DNA from: Pseudeuparius sepicola
Taxonomy: Eukaryota > Arthropoda > Insecta > Coleoptera > Anthribidae
Direction of reading: 5' to 3'
Length of the DNA stretch: 64,000 nt
Assembly: GCA_963920635.1 (NCBI GenBank)
Contig: OY987298.1
Span: 21,919,647-21,983,646 of the forward strand
The notes beneath the pieces are model-generated. The model made no database searches. It worked only from the letters and a program-made list of their open reading frames with translations, and had not been told where the DNA came from. Position numbers and translations under genes: made by a program. Shown here piece after piece: positions 33,089 to 44,544 of the stretch (position 1 is its first letter; every line of letters begins with the position of its first letter).

Positions 33089-33620
33089 AACTTTTTGACA
33101 AGCGTTTTTCTGTAATTCTAGGTTGAGTGGTTTTCTAGTTTTCTGGAAATGTACGGGTAGTTTAGGAACTTTTTGACAAGTGTTTTTTCTGTAATTCTAG
33201 GTTGAGTGGTTTTCTAGGAACTTTTTTGACAAGTGTTTTCCTGTAATTCTAGGTTGAGTGGTTTTCTAGTTTTCTGGAAATGTACGGGTAGTTTAGGAAC
33301 TTTTTGACAAGTGTTTTTTCTGTAATTCTAGGTTGAGTGGTTTTCTAGGAACTTTTTTGACAAGTGTTTTCCTGTAATTCTAGGTTGAGTGGTTTTCTAG
33401 TTTTCTGGAAATGTACGGGTAGTTTAGGAACTTTTTGACAAGTGTTTTTCTGTAATTCTAGGTTGAGTGGTTTTCTAGGAACTTTTTTGACAAGTGTTTT
33501 TCTGTAATTCTAGGTTGAGTGGTTTTCTAGTTTTCTGGAAATGTACGGGTAGTTTAGGAACTTTTTGACAAGTGTTTTTTCTGTAATTCTAGGTTGAGTG
33601 GTTTTCTAGGAACTTTTTTG
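33089..33620. repeat. Minisatellite, about 130-bp period, about 4 units
   Basis: Repeating unit made of two related halves around TTGACAAGTGTTTT(T/C)CTGTAAT and GGTTGAGTGGTTTTCTAG. ACAAG(T/C)GTTTT occurs eight times here but only four times in the mirror block at 51655-51915, which accounts for most of the length difference between arms. Confidence 0.88.
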
Positions 33621-33783
33621 ACTTTCAAGGTTTCTGGGAATTGAAGGGGCGTGGCTAGGCTTCAAGGTTTCCGAGAATCTCAAGGTTGAATCGCGGGGGC
33701 TTAGAGGTCAAAGTGTACTGAAGTGTCACACTTCTGAGAATTTGGGCGGGGAAGTCCTAGAACCCCCCCACCCCTCTAGCTTT

Positions 33784-33811
33784 GATAAAAGACAGAGTTT
33801 GCTGTTTCAGT
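33784..33811 (+). promoter_or_regulatory. Core promoter of the left 104-aa gene
   Basis: A TATA-like GATAAAA at 33784-33790 lies 25 bp before the A of TCAGT at 33807-33811, the arthropod initiator consensus. The start codon follows 18 bp downstream. The spacing is right for a TATA/Inr promoter; function is inferred. Confidence 0.6.
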
Positions 33812-33828
33812 AGCCGAGTTGAGCTAAG

Positions 33829-34143
33829 ATGGCTTGCAGGAAAATGGATTTGGAAACCATCAACAAAGTTGGTTGCTTGTCTCAGAAACCGACGGTAAAG
33901 TTAGTGGAATTGGATGAAGGCGTGCCGATGAAAATTCTCTCGGGCAAGGTGGTGCAAACGACGTTCGGGGAGACCATTTTGCTGGAGTTGGAGGATAGTG
34001 TCGTTTTCCTGCCGAACAGAGTGACACAGGCGTTCAAACCGTGCCTCGAACATTTTTCCAGTGAAAAATACGCGTTGGTTTACAAAGGACAACTGGATAT
34101 GGGAAAAAACAAGGCCAATCAGTTTGAAATAGTGGAAAATTAA
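33829..34143 (+). CDS. 104-aa conserved-looking small protein, left-arm copy
   Basis: A complete single-exon frame: TATA/Inr promoter upstream, ATG in good context (AAGATGG), stop at 34141-34143 and AATAAA at 34258. The protein has no signal peptide or membrane segment. Residues 35-67 form a hydrophobic, strand-rich block with a TTFGETILLELED core and a VVFLPNRV motif (58-65), then a lysine/glutamate-rich C-terminus. The pattern recalls short OB-fold-like single-strand-binding proteins seen as small ORFs in insect mobile elements, but that is inference and I cannot name a family. The right arm encodes an identical protein at 51128-51442. Identity of both copies and intact signals suggest the gene is or was recently active. 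Confidence 0.82.
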   Translation: MACRKMDLETINKVGCLSQKPTVKLVELDEGVPMKILSGKVVQTTFGETILLELEDSVVFLPNRVTQAFKPCLEHFSSEKYALVYKGQLDMGKNKANQFEIVEN

Positions 34144-34145
34144 TA

Positions 34146-34445
34146 TGGGGAGTAACATGGGGGAATTAAAGTGGGGAACTAAAGTGGGGGATTAAAGTGG
34201 AGAATTCTTCAAATAGTAATTTGTGTTATAATCTTGTTTTAGTCATAAAAAATACTTAATAAAAGAATAGAATGTGTACTTCAAATAGTCTTGGAATTTG
34301 CGTTTTAATCTGTAAAATCATGTGAATCCAAGGTCCCTAAAACAGAGGGCCCTTAAAAAAACTGAGGGCCCTTAAAAAAAACTGAAGGCCCTTAAAAAAA
34401 CTGAGGGCCCTTAAAAAACTGAGGGCCCTTAAAAAAACTGAGGGA
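34146..34445. repeat. 3' flank of the 104-aa gene: short tandem repeats
   Basis: Three (A/G)A(A/C)TAAAGTGGGG-type units lie right after the stop (34150-34200). At 34341-34445 about six units of GAGGGCCCTTAAAAAAACT follow, with single-base length changes in the A-run. The mirror of the latter is at 50824-50936. The GGGCCC cores give self-complementary sites spaced about 22 bp apart. Confidence 0.8.
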
Positions 34446-34800
34446 TGATTCTAGAATTAGAAAATCTCAAGGAAATGGACACAGTGTTATGTTGTAAATA
34501 AAACAAATAATTCGATTTCCAAATTTTTATTTGCTATGACAACGGTATGACTCACAACTGGATCAAGCGATCCATAATTCGATAATATGTGAGAGTCTAC
34601 AATCAAAATAAAAACTCTTGCTAATTTGTGTTTTAATCTGTAGAAAAATCTGTAAGGTTCCTAAAACTGAGGACCCACAAGGGTTCCAGAATTACTGTAG
34701 AAAATATCTTCTAATTCTTTTAATAAAGGACCCAGTATTATGTCAATGCATCGAAACTGGTAAATAAAACGAATTATCTGAATTCCAAACTAAAACAAAA
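34264..34800. repeat. Duplicated 3'-flank module in the left arm
   Basis: GTTTTAATCTGTA...AAGGT(C/T)CCTAAAAC and a later GTAAATAAAAC(A/G)AAT segment occur at 34300-34530 and again at 34625-34790. This looks like an old tandem duplication of the region downstream of the 104-aa gene. The second copy has no coding frame, so a duplicate gene, if any, has been lost. Confidence 0.6.
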
Positions 34801-34974
34801 CTGGTAGCATAATGATCCACGCGGTGTAGCATGTAGCTCTATAGTATCGACCACACCGGCGCATATCCAAACAATTATAGGACGACCTCGGCCGACGTTC
34901 TCGCGGCATGGGATAATGACTCACAGAATATTTCAAACCTCATTCTATCTTTACTTGCTGTAAATTAAACAACG

Positions 34975-36710
34975 GTAATTATCCGCGTGATATGCAAAGT
35001 CCTCGCATTTCAATCTCAACCTTGTAAAAACCGTTGCTGGACAACATAAATTGTTGCTGTTAAGGAAAATCTTAATGTTTCGATGTTGGTTAATATAACT
35101 TCAAGTCCATTTCTGTAGCGCTTATTAAGTAGGTAAGCCTCCCAATGTCAACCTTAATCGGTGCGCCGGCATAAGATCTAATAATGTGTTTATTTAAACA
35201 AGTTATAAACATCTCCACTCGATCCCCCGGCCAAACTTATATCTCGGTGTTCGGTAGGCAGGCGGACCCGAATGACATCATGTGTCCCGGCTGATATTTT
35301 AATTAACTAGCGTCAAAGCGAAGCCTTGTTTAATCATACACAGCATTATATTTTATAAACTCATAATATCTGAGTGACTCACATAGCTTATATTTTGTTA
35401 TTATATAGCTTGAATTAAAGCAACAGTCTCTGTATATGAATAACCGAGAGTTCGCGGCACTTATGACTAATCAGTGTAATTTATATCAATTTAAATATTT
35501 GCGGGTTACGTGCGAGTGCTTTAAACGTCTGAATTAAAGCGGATCTGCAATAAAAATTTTTGTAGTAATGTTCTAGCATAAAAAACAATCACCAAACATA
35601 TTTATTAATTACACAAACGGGAGGTGAGCCAATGACAACGTAGGTGTGCCTGCGAAACCAACGATGGGGTGTCTGTCCACAAAGATTCGTTTGTCCGGTT
35701 TAATAAAGGACTAGAATATTAAAATCATCTTGAATAAACTTGTTTGGTGTTTTATTAGCATTAACATGCTTTCAACGCCCCCATATCAACATACGAATAT
35801 TGTAATAGATTGAAACAATTATTGAATCTTTTATTCATTATTTACAAGAAGAATTTGTAACTGTTTAAAAGCCTGTAGCACTGTTGTGCTTTATTACGAA
35901 TTGAAACTTACCGCTTATCTTAAAAGGAAGTTAGTCTAATTAAAACTTCTTAGAATTGTTTAACGAACGCTACAGTATATACATAATACGACAGCTATCA
36001 AAAACAGCAACGTAGCAACAACTCCTAAATGTGATATGCATAACATAGGCTCTGAGACACATCCCACTGTATGACTCACATCGATCTGTCGCGGCAAAGT
36101 TCTGAAAGTCTGAATTGAAGTAACTCCTATTAGAGTTGTTTATATCCCGCGCTGGTATCGATGATAAGTTTATATGTATAGTTGGTGGCAAATTAAAGCA
36201 AGTGGACCTGCGGCAAAGGCTAAATATTTACATGTGAAAATGCTAAAGTAAACGACCCATACGGAACCTGAACGAGTGTTTGTTTTATTCTTGGGTTACA
36301 TAGGACCTCCTCAAGGAATTTTGGGTGGCATAATTATCCGCGTGATATGCAAAGTCCTCACATTGCAATCATTGCAAAACCGTTGCTGGACAACATAAAT
36401 TGTTGCTGTTAATGTGTCAGCGTTGGAAAATTTATCAAGTTCATTTCTATAGCACCATTCAGTGAGCCAACTTCCATTTTGGCTGGTACCATCCCAACAT
36501 CGGTGTACCGACAAAAGATCTCATAATATGTTTGTTTATACAGGCTATATACATTTGCGCTCGGAAGGCAGGCGCCGGACCCAAATTATGTGCGGTCGAC
36601 CTTATATCTCGCGGTGCATTTCTTTTTATTTTGTAAGCTATTCACATCTCAGAATGATTATGAATAACCGAGAGAGTTCAATCGCGACACTTTGTGAATC
36701 ATCAATTTAA
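34975..36710. repeat. Two diverged copies of a roughly 400-500-bp module in the left arm
   Basis: Copy 1 (about 34975-35480) and copy 2 (about 36325-36710) share TTATCCGCGTGATATGCAAA, CCGTTGCTGGACAACATAAA, AAAGATCT(A/C)ATAAT(A/G)TGTTT, GGCAGGCG...GGACCC and TATGAATAACCGAGAG in the same order. No convincing gene lies in either copy; the frames in 36311-36710 (and mirror 48563-48959) overlap on both strands. The conserved blocks separated by variable spacers look like regulatory or replication sequence. The mirror copies are in the right arm. Confidence 0.72.
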
Positions 36711-37839
36711 ACCACTTTAAAATATTTATGCTTTTAGGTACAAACTTTATTTAAAACTCAGAACTGTTAAGATTTGAATGTTGATGGAACAAAAAATGTT
36801 TATATAAGTGACGACAACTTACCTTAAGTAAGAAAAGTTTAAAGCATTGGTAAATAACTTCCTATACACGCGCCCATTCATTGGGCCGCCTTAGCTCAAC
36901 AAACAGGGGTAATAATATATGAAATCTACCTAAACATTGATATATGACACATTCCAATTCAGAATAATTCATGCGCCTTATATACCGATGTGGTCACCGT
37001 AATTTGAACTTTACTCATAAGAGAGCAATCATGAAACATGTTCAGAATTGATGAAATTTAAAAATTAAGTACGAAATATGATTCCATTATAGAGTAAAAT
37101 ACATACTGTGTTAATTGGTGACAAGAAATTTAAAGTGTTGAAGTATGAAGTACTAAAATAACCAATTATATAATACATCTCAAGTTGATGGACGTTATTT
37201 TCTGAAAAAAGGTTTTGACTTTATTAGTGCTATATTTGAATCATAATTAATACATCCTCGTTTTACAAAAAGTTTTTTCTCTCAGTTTTTTAAAAGAAAT
37301 GGCTCGTGACATATGGAACAGTTTTTGCCTTTGGTTGATTGAATAAAACACAAAAGTTAAAAAGTTTTTACCTATTCATCGTAAAATAGCTCACTGTTTT
37401 TTATTTTCACAAAATTTCTACTGTGACCTAGAGGTGGTTACTTGAATCTTTATCAGTCCTAAATACCCATTTTGGTTTCGAAGCATTGTACCTCACATGG
37501 TTTTCTCTTTGAAAAAGGTAGGGGCAAATAAAACAATATTATTATATCTTTTATTTACCTATTTCAGCCAATAAGAACTATTTAAACAACTCTAGATATA
37601 CATAAAGGTAACATTGTCAATAAACCCATTGTAGCAACACTTACGGCCTCAGTGCAGCATTATGCATTGGTTAGCGGTCTTTTGTTTACAGATAATCTAG
37701 ATAATCATAAAGTGATGTCTTGTCTCATCGTACACATTTTAGGTTTACATTGCTCAGTAAATGATTCATATTGCTTTTAGATTGCTTTTTTGCTTATATT
37801 TATCATAACATCAGTGATAAAATTAAAGCTATCGTTTAC

Positions 37840-38925
37840 TTCGAGGAGTTCATTTCTGTTTAAATATACGATGACCCATACGCTGTACAAGCTAAACGGC
37901 CGCAGTTCCATATAATTTAGCTAAATTACGAAGTACGACTGTTGACTGAGACTCGCGACGGTCGAAAGCAAAGCGTATAAACTACTTGATACGTAGGTTA
38001 AACAATAAGTACTTAAAATTGTGAAGTGTAGCATAAAATGAAGGGTAACAAAATTCTGTCATGTTGTTTTTCATTAACCTACTTTTTTAATCGCTGAACA
38101 AATCTGAGATTTTTTTTTACAGCTATATTAAATAAAAAACATACAAAGTTAATAAATCTTTTATTACTCAAATACACTTTAAAATAATGCGAATATGTCA
38201 CATCTTTGAATAAATTCTTGGTGCTACATGGAATACATGAGGTGTTGGGTTTGTTACCCCGTATTTATTTATATTACAGGTATGGTTTTGTATTCATTTC
38301 AAATACATTTTATATTTACATTACTCTGATCTAATCCGAGACGGCTTCCTGAAGAGGGATTAATTCGTTCAAAATATAGCCATTTCAGTGCCTTAGCGTG
38401 ACTTCTTGATTTTATAATTGTTGGTGTATAGATAGGAAACCAATTTTCACTAAAGAACATCGGTAAGAGTACACAAACTTCTTCCAAGTACAACAAATGC
38501 GTCATTGCTTTTTCATAAGTTATTCAGCTTCATTCATTCGAGTAGGCTTACTTTTATAACGTGTCCCAACCGTTTATTCCGAGGAGATCATTTCTGTTAA
38601 ATATACGATGACCCATGTGCCATATCAAACGGCCGCAGTTCCATATAATTGAGCTAGTAGAAGTACGACTGTTGAATTAGGCTCGCGACGGTCGAAAGCA
38701 AAGCGTATAAGCTACTTGATACGCAGGTTACAGAATAAGTACTTAAAACTGTGTATAAGACAGTATAAAGAAAATTAGTGTTAATGTGTATATGAGAGTA
38801 CCGAAAATCAGTTCAACAACCATGTTTTTAAAATGTAGGGCGCCAAAATTCTGTCATTAAAATACAGCCTACTTTTTTAATCGCTGAACAAATTTGAGAT
38901 TTTCTTTTACAGCTATATTAAAATA
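37840..38925. repeat. Duplicated promoter/acceptor-like module in the element's interior
   Basis: 37850-38130 and 38580-38925 share ATATACGATGACCCAT, AACGGCCGCAGTTCCATATA, a CTCGCGACGGTCGAAAGCAA block running into AGCGTATAA (TATA-like), ACTTGATACG, AATAAGTACTTAAAA and, further on, TTTTTTAATCGCTGAACAAA followed by a T-rich tract ending TTTTACAG, which resembles a 3' splice site. They lie just inside the left arm and only once in the element, unlike the arm modules. No coding frame is clearly attached; the frame at 39041 follows the second copy. Confidence 0.65.
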
Positions 38926-39040
38926 CAAATAAATAAAAAATGTACACATCTGAACCATTTTATAAGTAACAAAATGTAAATAATGGTGATGTTTGTCATA
39001 ATTTCTCAAAAATAGTTTAAAGTCATTAAAATTTAAATGC

Positions 39041-39229
39041 ATGTCTGAAGAACAAAATTATTACTGGATGGTTGAAAAACACAAAAAGCAACTTCAGAAC
39101 GTATTTCAATTTGTAAACAATATTATTGAACAACATCCCCGTATTTTATGGAATTATATAATGTGGATGCTGTTCGCGTTCCGACGCAGGCTAGTTGTTT
39201 ATTTAACATTTCGGGACGAGCCCCACTGA
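39041..39229 (+). CDS. Possible small membrane-associated protein
   Basis: A 62-codon frame following the second promoter-like module. The N-terminal half is charged and polar (MSEEQN, EKHKKQ); residues 34-54 (RILWNYIMWMLFAFRRRLVVY) are a hydrophobic tract interrupted by an RRR cluster, which might insert in a membrane. There is no recognised family. Length and lack of any second copy leave this weak. Confidence 0.25.
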   Translation: MSEEQNYYWMVEKHKKQLQNVFQFVNNIIEQHPRILWNYIMWMLFAFRRRLVVYLTFRDEPH

Positions 39230-40687
39230 AACAACGTGCTATTTCATTGCCCTGACTTGTTTTCCAGCAACACTTAATAGCAACAGATTATTTTGCACAG
39301 CGGTTCGTCGGCGAATCGGTCAACTTTCAAGCGACCTTCGGTACTTGAGATTATACAAGGCGGTAGATCACTGAAATTAATTCTTGAAAACCAGTAGATG
39401 GGTAATTTAAAATACGCATTTGCTTTGCCACAGTTCAGTTACTTGAGACAATGTAAGATGTGTGATATATTAGTTTTTGTGAGTTAAAATAATGCGATCT
39501 CCGAAATCGTTTGTATAATATACATACGATATATTATTTAGCTTTTTTAGTTAGAGGTATTTTATGAAACCAGGAAAAAATCTCTAAACTCTAAACTCTA
39601 ATCTAAACCGAAAACACCATCCCCTACTACGTAATTTCAACCTATATGCAATCGTGTTCATTTCTCAAATATAGGCTTGCTTTTTATTTTTTTAAATGGT
39701 TTGGGTCGTGGATGTCCAACCTTAGACACCTCTATCAACCGATAGTCAACAGAGACCAATAAACCATCGACTTTAGTCAATTTCGGGTGAATGTTCAGCT
39801 AGTCAATTCCAGAGACTGGACATACACAACCCAAGTCATTTAAAGAGGTTAATATTTGTCATATATTTATACGTGTTTAAATAGCGGTTGGTAGTGAGAT
39901 ACATGCGTAGGCCCTCTATAATCCGATGCTATTATCTCGAGTGCCGCGTTTTATATAAACCGAAAATATTATTTTAAACAGTAATGTTTATTTAAATTTT
40001 GGCGGCTTTTAGGAACCATTGGTCAATGTTCGACATTAAATATCTATATACAAGCAGATGGCACCACCGATACCAATTTAAGTTTTCATCCAAGGAACAA
40101 TTTTACTATAAAAATATGAATTAAATATGAAATAAAACACGCATTGGCTAAATTACTAGAGTTCATTCAATCCTTAGGGGCATATGGTGTCAAGCAGCAT
40201 CTTTTTGCTGCCCTGTACACTTAGACATTTATAATGGGTAACTATTTGCTACTTTATAACAGTTTAATCGGTTTACTTGCTTACGTTGCAATTTTCAGTA
40301 AGCTCACGAATGTAGTTTACAATTTAGGGTACCATGTAGTCAACCTTTTCCACTAAATTGACGTCATCATTTAAACGTAAGCACTTGACGCTAAGGCGGG
40401 CCGATTCTTATTTTAAATTATGGGTAAGCATAACCGAGGATGCCTCTTTAAATAACTGTTCAACTTCTATTTATGTTTACGATGCATCGAACCGGTGTAC
40501 AATTAAATTGAAGATATGGAAGCTGTGCATCTGGTCGCACTGTTTACAACACAGAGCACAGAGGCGAGATATAATTTGTAAACAATTCTCAACCAGAGTA
40601 CCCAGAAGCAGCTTGTACGTGGGAGGCACACTATTTTGGTTTCGTTGTATGAGAAATTGTTTTTTTAAAACAGAACTTTCAAAAATT

Positions 40688-43600
40688 TATGAGAAACTTT
40701 TTTAAGTGAATGCTAGTGTTTCTTTTTGGAGAGAATATTTTCTCATTTTAAATGCACTTTCACAACATCCAACACCTAAATTTAAGAATAGTGTTATATT
40801 CAATTACCCATAATTCCAAATTTGAAAATAACATTATATTCAAATAGAAGTAATAAATATGTATACCTAATTCTTGGATCAAAACAGTTTCCAGAATTTA
40901 AATATTAACGGCATTGTCTTAAAAGAAACAACTGTTATTGTTAGTTTATACTTATATCCAAGTACATCATCCATATTAAGGAAATCAAATTATAGAAGTA
41001 TTCAACCAATAATTTTAGTTAGAGCGTGCGGCTACACACACCTCACATTGAAGTTCACATTTGAGCAAGCGATACCATTCCGTATACAGTAGATAGTTTT
41101 TATTTTACGCGTTCTGCAGCACTGTGGCTTCGCGCCAGCCATCATGATAAAAAACACAGACAGTTCTAAAGGTCAACTAGTTCATGGTGCGTTGGTTATG
41201 CTTATGTAACACTAATAACCATATTTTCATTATTTGTGATCTAAAAATTTCATTTTGTTTCGGTGCTCACACTTAGTCGCTCTGTACATACAACGGTTAC
41301 ATTTATGACACATAAGTTATGTTTATATTATCCTTATTTTCACATGTATATGACAATACGTAAGTAGGTACCTATAGGTATAGCTTCTTAATGTTACAGA
41401 CTGAATAATTATAATATATTATCCTATATTTTTAACATAAAATTGTATGTATGTAAAAACTCTTTATTTTGTTTAGATATTGTCTTCTATACCTTCCTGT
41501 TAAAATTCAATATCATGCGATAATCACACAACCCACAATGACTTTCATAAAAACAGACCTTTTAAAAACAATTATCCAAAAAATTAATCGATGAAATACT
41601 TCAAAACAAAGTAACCAAAAACAACCAAAATTCAAAAAATGGTCAATGAATTAAACAGCAAAGAAATTCTCTACAAAGCTAAAAAATACATAATGAAAAA
41701 GTTATTTAATAAACAAAATTCCTTGTTCCGACTAAAATCAAATATATAGGTCAGACAGGTAGATAAGAAAACTAGAATTATAGTTGAATACAAAAGAAGA
41801 ATCAATCCTATACTAATAAAACAGAATTAGCACATCACTGAAAACTCATTAGGTACATAATTTTGAGAACAATTCCAATGATTTCAAGTAAAAAAATTAC
41901 AAAAAAGACCTATCAATCCTATAAGAGATACTAATAAAACCTGAAAACTTACTACATAGTTTTAATTTCAGAAGACTTCAATAATTTCAATATAAAAATT
42001 ACAAAAAGACTAATTAATTGAAATCAACAAAAACAATATAAACAAAAAGTGTGAAAAAGACGATTGGAGTTCAACTATATATTTGAGTTACCTAACCGCT
42101 CTTAGGGTTATACTTGCTTCGTCTTCCCCGCTTACACTGACCTGTTCCAACGTGTTGTAATTTTTACTTTAAATCGTTTCAAATGACTCATGTTAGATTG
42201 TAATTTAGGGGACTGTGATTACAATCAACCTTTTTCAATGCGCTAGTCGAATGTTTACATTTCCAGTCTGATTCTGTTGACAATTTTGTGAGTATGAAAA
42301 AGCATAACCAAGGTTGCAATTAAGTGGATGTCTCAAGCTAGCGTTATGTATGTGCTATAACCCTTGATTGTTCCTTCTTCCATCAACGCTATAACTGAAT
42401 CGGGGCAGTTGAAAGCCGAGCTGGAAGTGCTAAAATAATAAACATACCAAGAGTGTCGGTATTTACATTTGCACAGCAAAGACAAATGCTACACGTGGAG
42501 CGATGCCTAATGAACCACTGAATCAGCTATCAACCGGTTGAAAATTATATACTTAAAAGGGCAAACACTTGTTAATACATAGAGGACCAAGTTTAAGAAA
42601 ATAAACATTTCAATGAATTGATTTTTCTAGGGTATAAACTAACCGATAAAATTCTATTATTATATTAATATGTCACAAAGCACACTATTTTATAGTTATT
42701 TAAACACAAACACATTTTTTCATATTTTCTGTCATTTCTTCATGATGTTTTACAAATCTCTGGGATTTTTTTAGGTAGATATATCAAGAAATTGTCTCTC
42801 TCAAACGTGATGGTAACATTTGATGAAATAACTTAAAATACCAACCGTAAAAGTTTTATACACAAAAGACCTAAAAAATTGGAAATGTCACTTTTATGTA
42901 AAATTTGTTAACAAAAAAGTATAGAAACTTTGTTGGTGACCTGTGAACATCTATTATTTTGTATAGAGTGTTCTGGGAATACTTTATGGGTTGAAATATT
43001 CGACAAAAAATGTAGAGGCAAACCTGACAGTAAAAATTGTTAACCATGAAAGAAAATATCAACCTTTAATATAAGAAATACACCTCTGAAATCATAAAAA
43101 CAAAATAAGTGTTAATTCATACAGTTTATACAAATGAATAGAAATTTGAATATTTTTCATATTGATTACCTATACGAGCTAATATGTTTCAAATAAAACA
43201 CACAAATTTGACATAAAATTGTATTTTCTCATATTATTCAAGGAGCTTTAAATAATATATATATGAATGTCATAGTCAGCTATCTTGGAAATAAGTTTTC
43301 TACATACTTGTCAACTTTTCATAGTTGTTTGTTATTTTAAAAACCTTCATAGATGTTAATCACAAGCTTAGTCAAAAACTCTCATCTGCAAAGGTACTAA
43401 AAAATAGTACAAGATAATAATTCATAATGTATCCAAAGAAAGGACTTTAAAAGTGGGGTATAACAGAGTAATATTTTGATAATAAAATATAGGGAGAAAC
43501 CAAAATCGCTCACTAACCAAAGGGGTTCTATATGTTTCTCTTAGCAAATTTTAATGAATCGTATTTGGTGATATATGTCTAACCTGGACGCTGATTATAT

Positions 43601-44015
43601 TAAAGACCCGAGCATGACGTCATATTTCATTGTTGTTTACGGACTGAGGTGGTGCCACTCGATGAAAAAAATGGCGACTTATAGGGTATTCTGTGGTTAT
43701 TGGTAAATCAGTTACTGACGTTTAAAGTGTCCCAAATTTTAAATATCCAGCTTTATTACGATTTGCCTTCTTTTTACGGTAACGAATTGTCTTTGCGTCC
43801 AGTATTTAGCAGTTTTATCCTATTAACACAGATTTTATAGGTACATTTGTGTTAACATTAAATTTAAATGCACATGAAGAAAATGGTACACTAAGAATAA
43901 GAAATTGTCAGTATTAATTTTATACAGAAAATGCAAAATAAAAATTTATGAGTAATATGTCTTTTTTAAGTGAAAGGTGCTAGTGTTTCTTTTTGGAGAG
44001 AATATTTTCTAGATT
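40688..44015. repeat. Two direct copies of a 60-70-bp motif in the centre
   Basis: CTTTTTTAAGTGAA...GCTAGTGTTTCTTTTT followed by GGAGAGAATATTTTCT occurs at about 40695-40745 and again at about 43962-44010. The second copy lies about 85 bp upstream of the frame at 44094; the first follows the stop of the frame at 40705. It may be a shared gene-flanking signal. The feature span gives the outer limits of the pair; the sequence between is not repetitive. Confidence 0.7.
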
Positions 44016-44093
44016 CTAGATTTGTTTGTGATAACATGAAATTGTAATGCATATGAAGAAAATGGTAGGACACTGCATAGACCATTAGATGAA

Positions 44094-44544
44094 TTGCAGA
44101 TGAATAAACACTATTTTAGAATTATGGGACGATCAACCGGCTGCGAAAATTCTAGATATTATTTTGGAAGAGAATTTTGTAACGTATGTAAGAATGAAAA
44201 TAGAAAATTTTTAGCTGCAAAGCGAACCACATACCATATAAAAAAAACTGAAAAATCTAATGTGTTTTTTGCTTACACTACAACTAGCCATGAACTTCAT
44301 TTCGAACCAAAAGGTATACCAAATATAATAATGCTTTTTTAGACTCGCTTTTCTTAGGAAAATGTATGGAAACATGTCATGTGAACTTATCAAATTAGAG
44401 AGACCTAACAAAGAAATATTTTATTTTGAATATATGGATAACAGATTTACATGTTTTTATTTTATAGAAGATTCTGCAACAATGGTAACATTAATCCACT
44501 GTGTAAATTTGTTTCATCATGTGGCATCAGTGGCGATCGTTTGA
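44094..44544 (+). pseudogene. Hypothetical small gene, possibly frameshifted
   Basis: Two consecutive frames, 44094-44342 (82 codons) and 44362-44544 (60 codons), lie in different phases with a 19-bp gap. The first has a CENSRYYFG...CNVCKNENRKF segment with three cysteines and a basic patch, the second a KLERPNKEIFYFEYMDNRFTCFYF segment. They may be halves of one broken gene or two unrelated chance frames. Just upstream, an ATGCA(C/T)ATGAAGAAAATGG string occurs twice (about 43868 and 44047), suggesting a local duplication of the gene start. No known domain recognised. Confidence 0.3.

Larger units (their letters stand above)
32434..33727. repeat. Nested foldback within the left arm
   Basis: The subterminal GACACTTCAGTACACTTTGA...CTCTAAGC (32434-32469) recurs inverted at 33699-33727 (GCTTAGAGGTCAAAGTGTACTGAAGTGTC, with one unit of the doubled GACCTTT segment missing). 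The two copies bracket the C-rich and minisatellite blocks, just before the promoter of the 104-aa gene. The mirror structure is at 51544-52562. Confidence 0.85.
32422..37482. repeat. Left terminal inverted repeat arm (5,061 bp)
   Basis: Reverse complement of 47791-52574. The match ends inward at GGTTTCGAA (37474-37482), mirrored by TTCGAAACC at 47791-47799. The main difference is minisatellite copy number (33089-33620 here has about twice as many units), plus scattered substitutions and a 3-bp indel near 36571. Confidence 0.93.

Noticed and set aside
34341..34445. Regularly spaced repeats resembling a CRISPR array
   Set aside because: The units are contiguous 22-23-bp minisatellite repeats without unique spacers, in a eukaryotic mobile element.
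35970..36710. Short frames in the left arm (35970-36191, 36311-36514, 36462-36710) and their mirrors in the right arm
   Set aside because: They are identical in both arms only because the arms are near-identical; overlapping frames on opposite strands and a 3-bp indel give no evidence of selection on coding.
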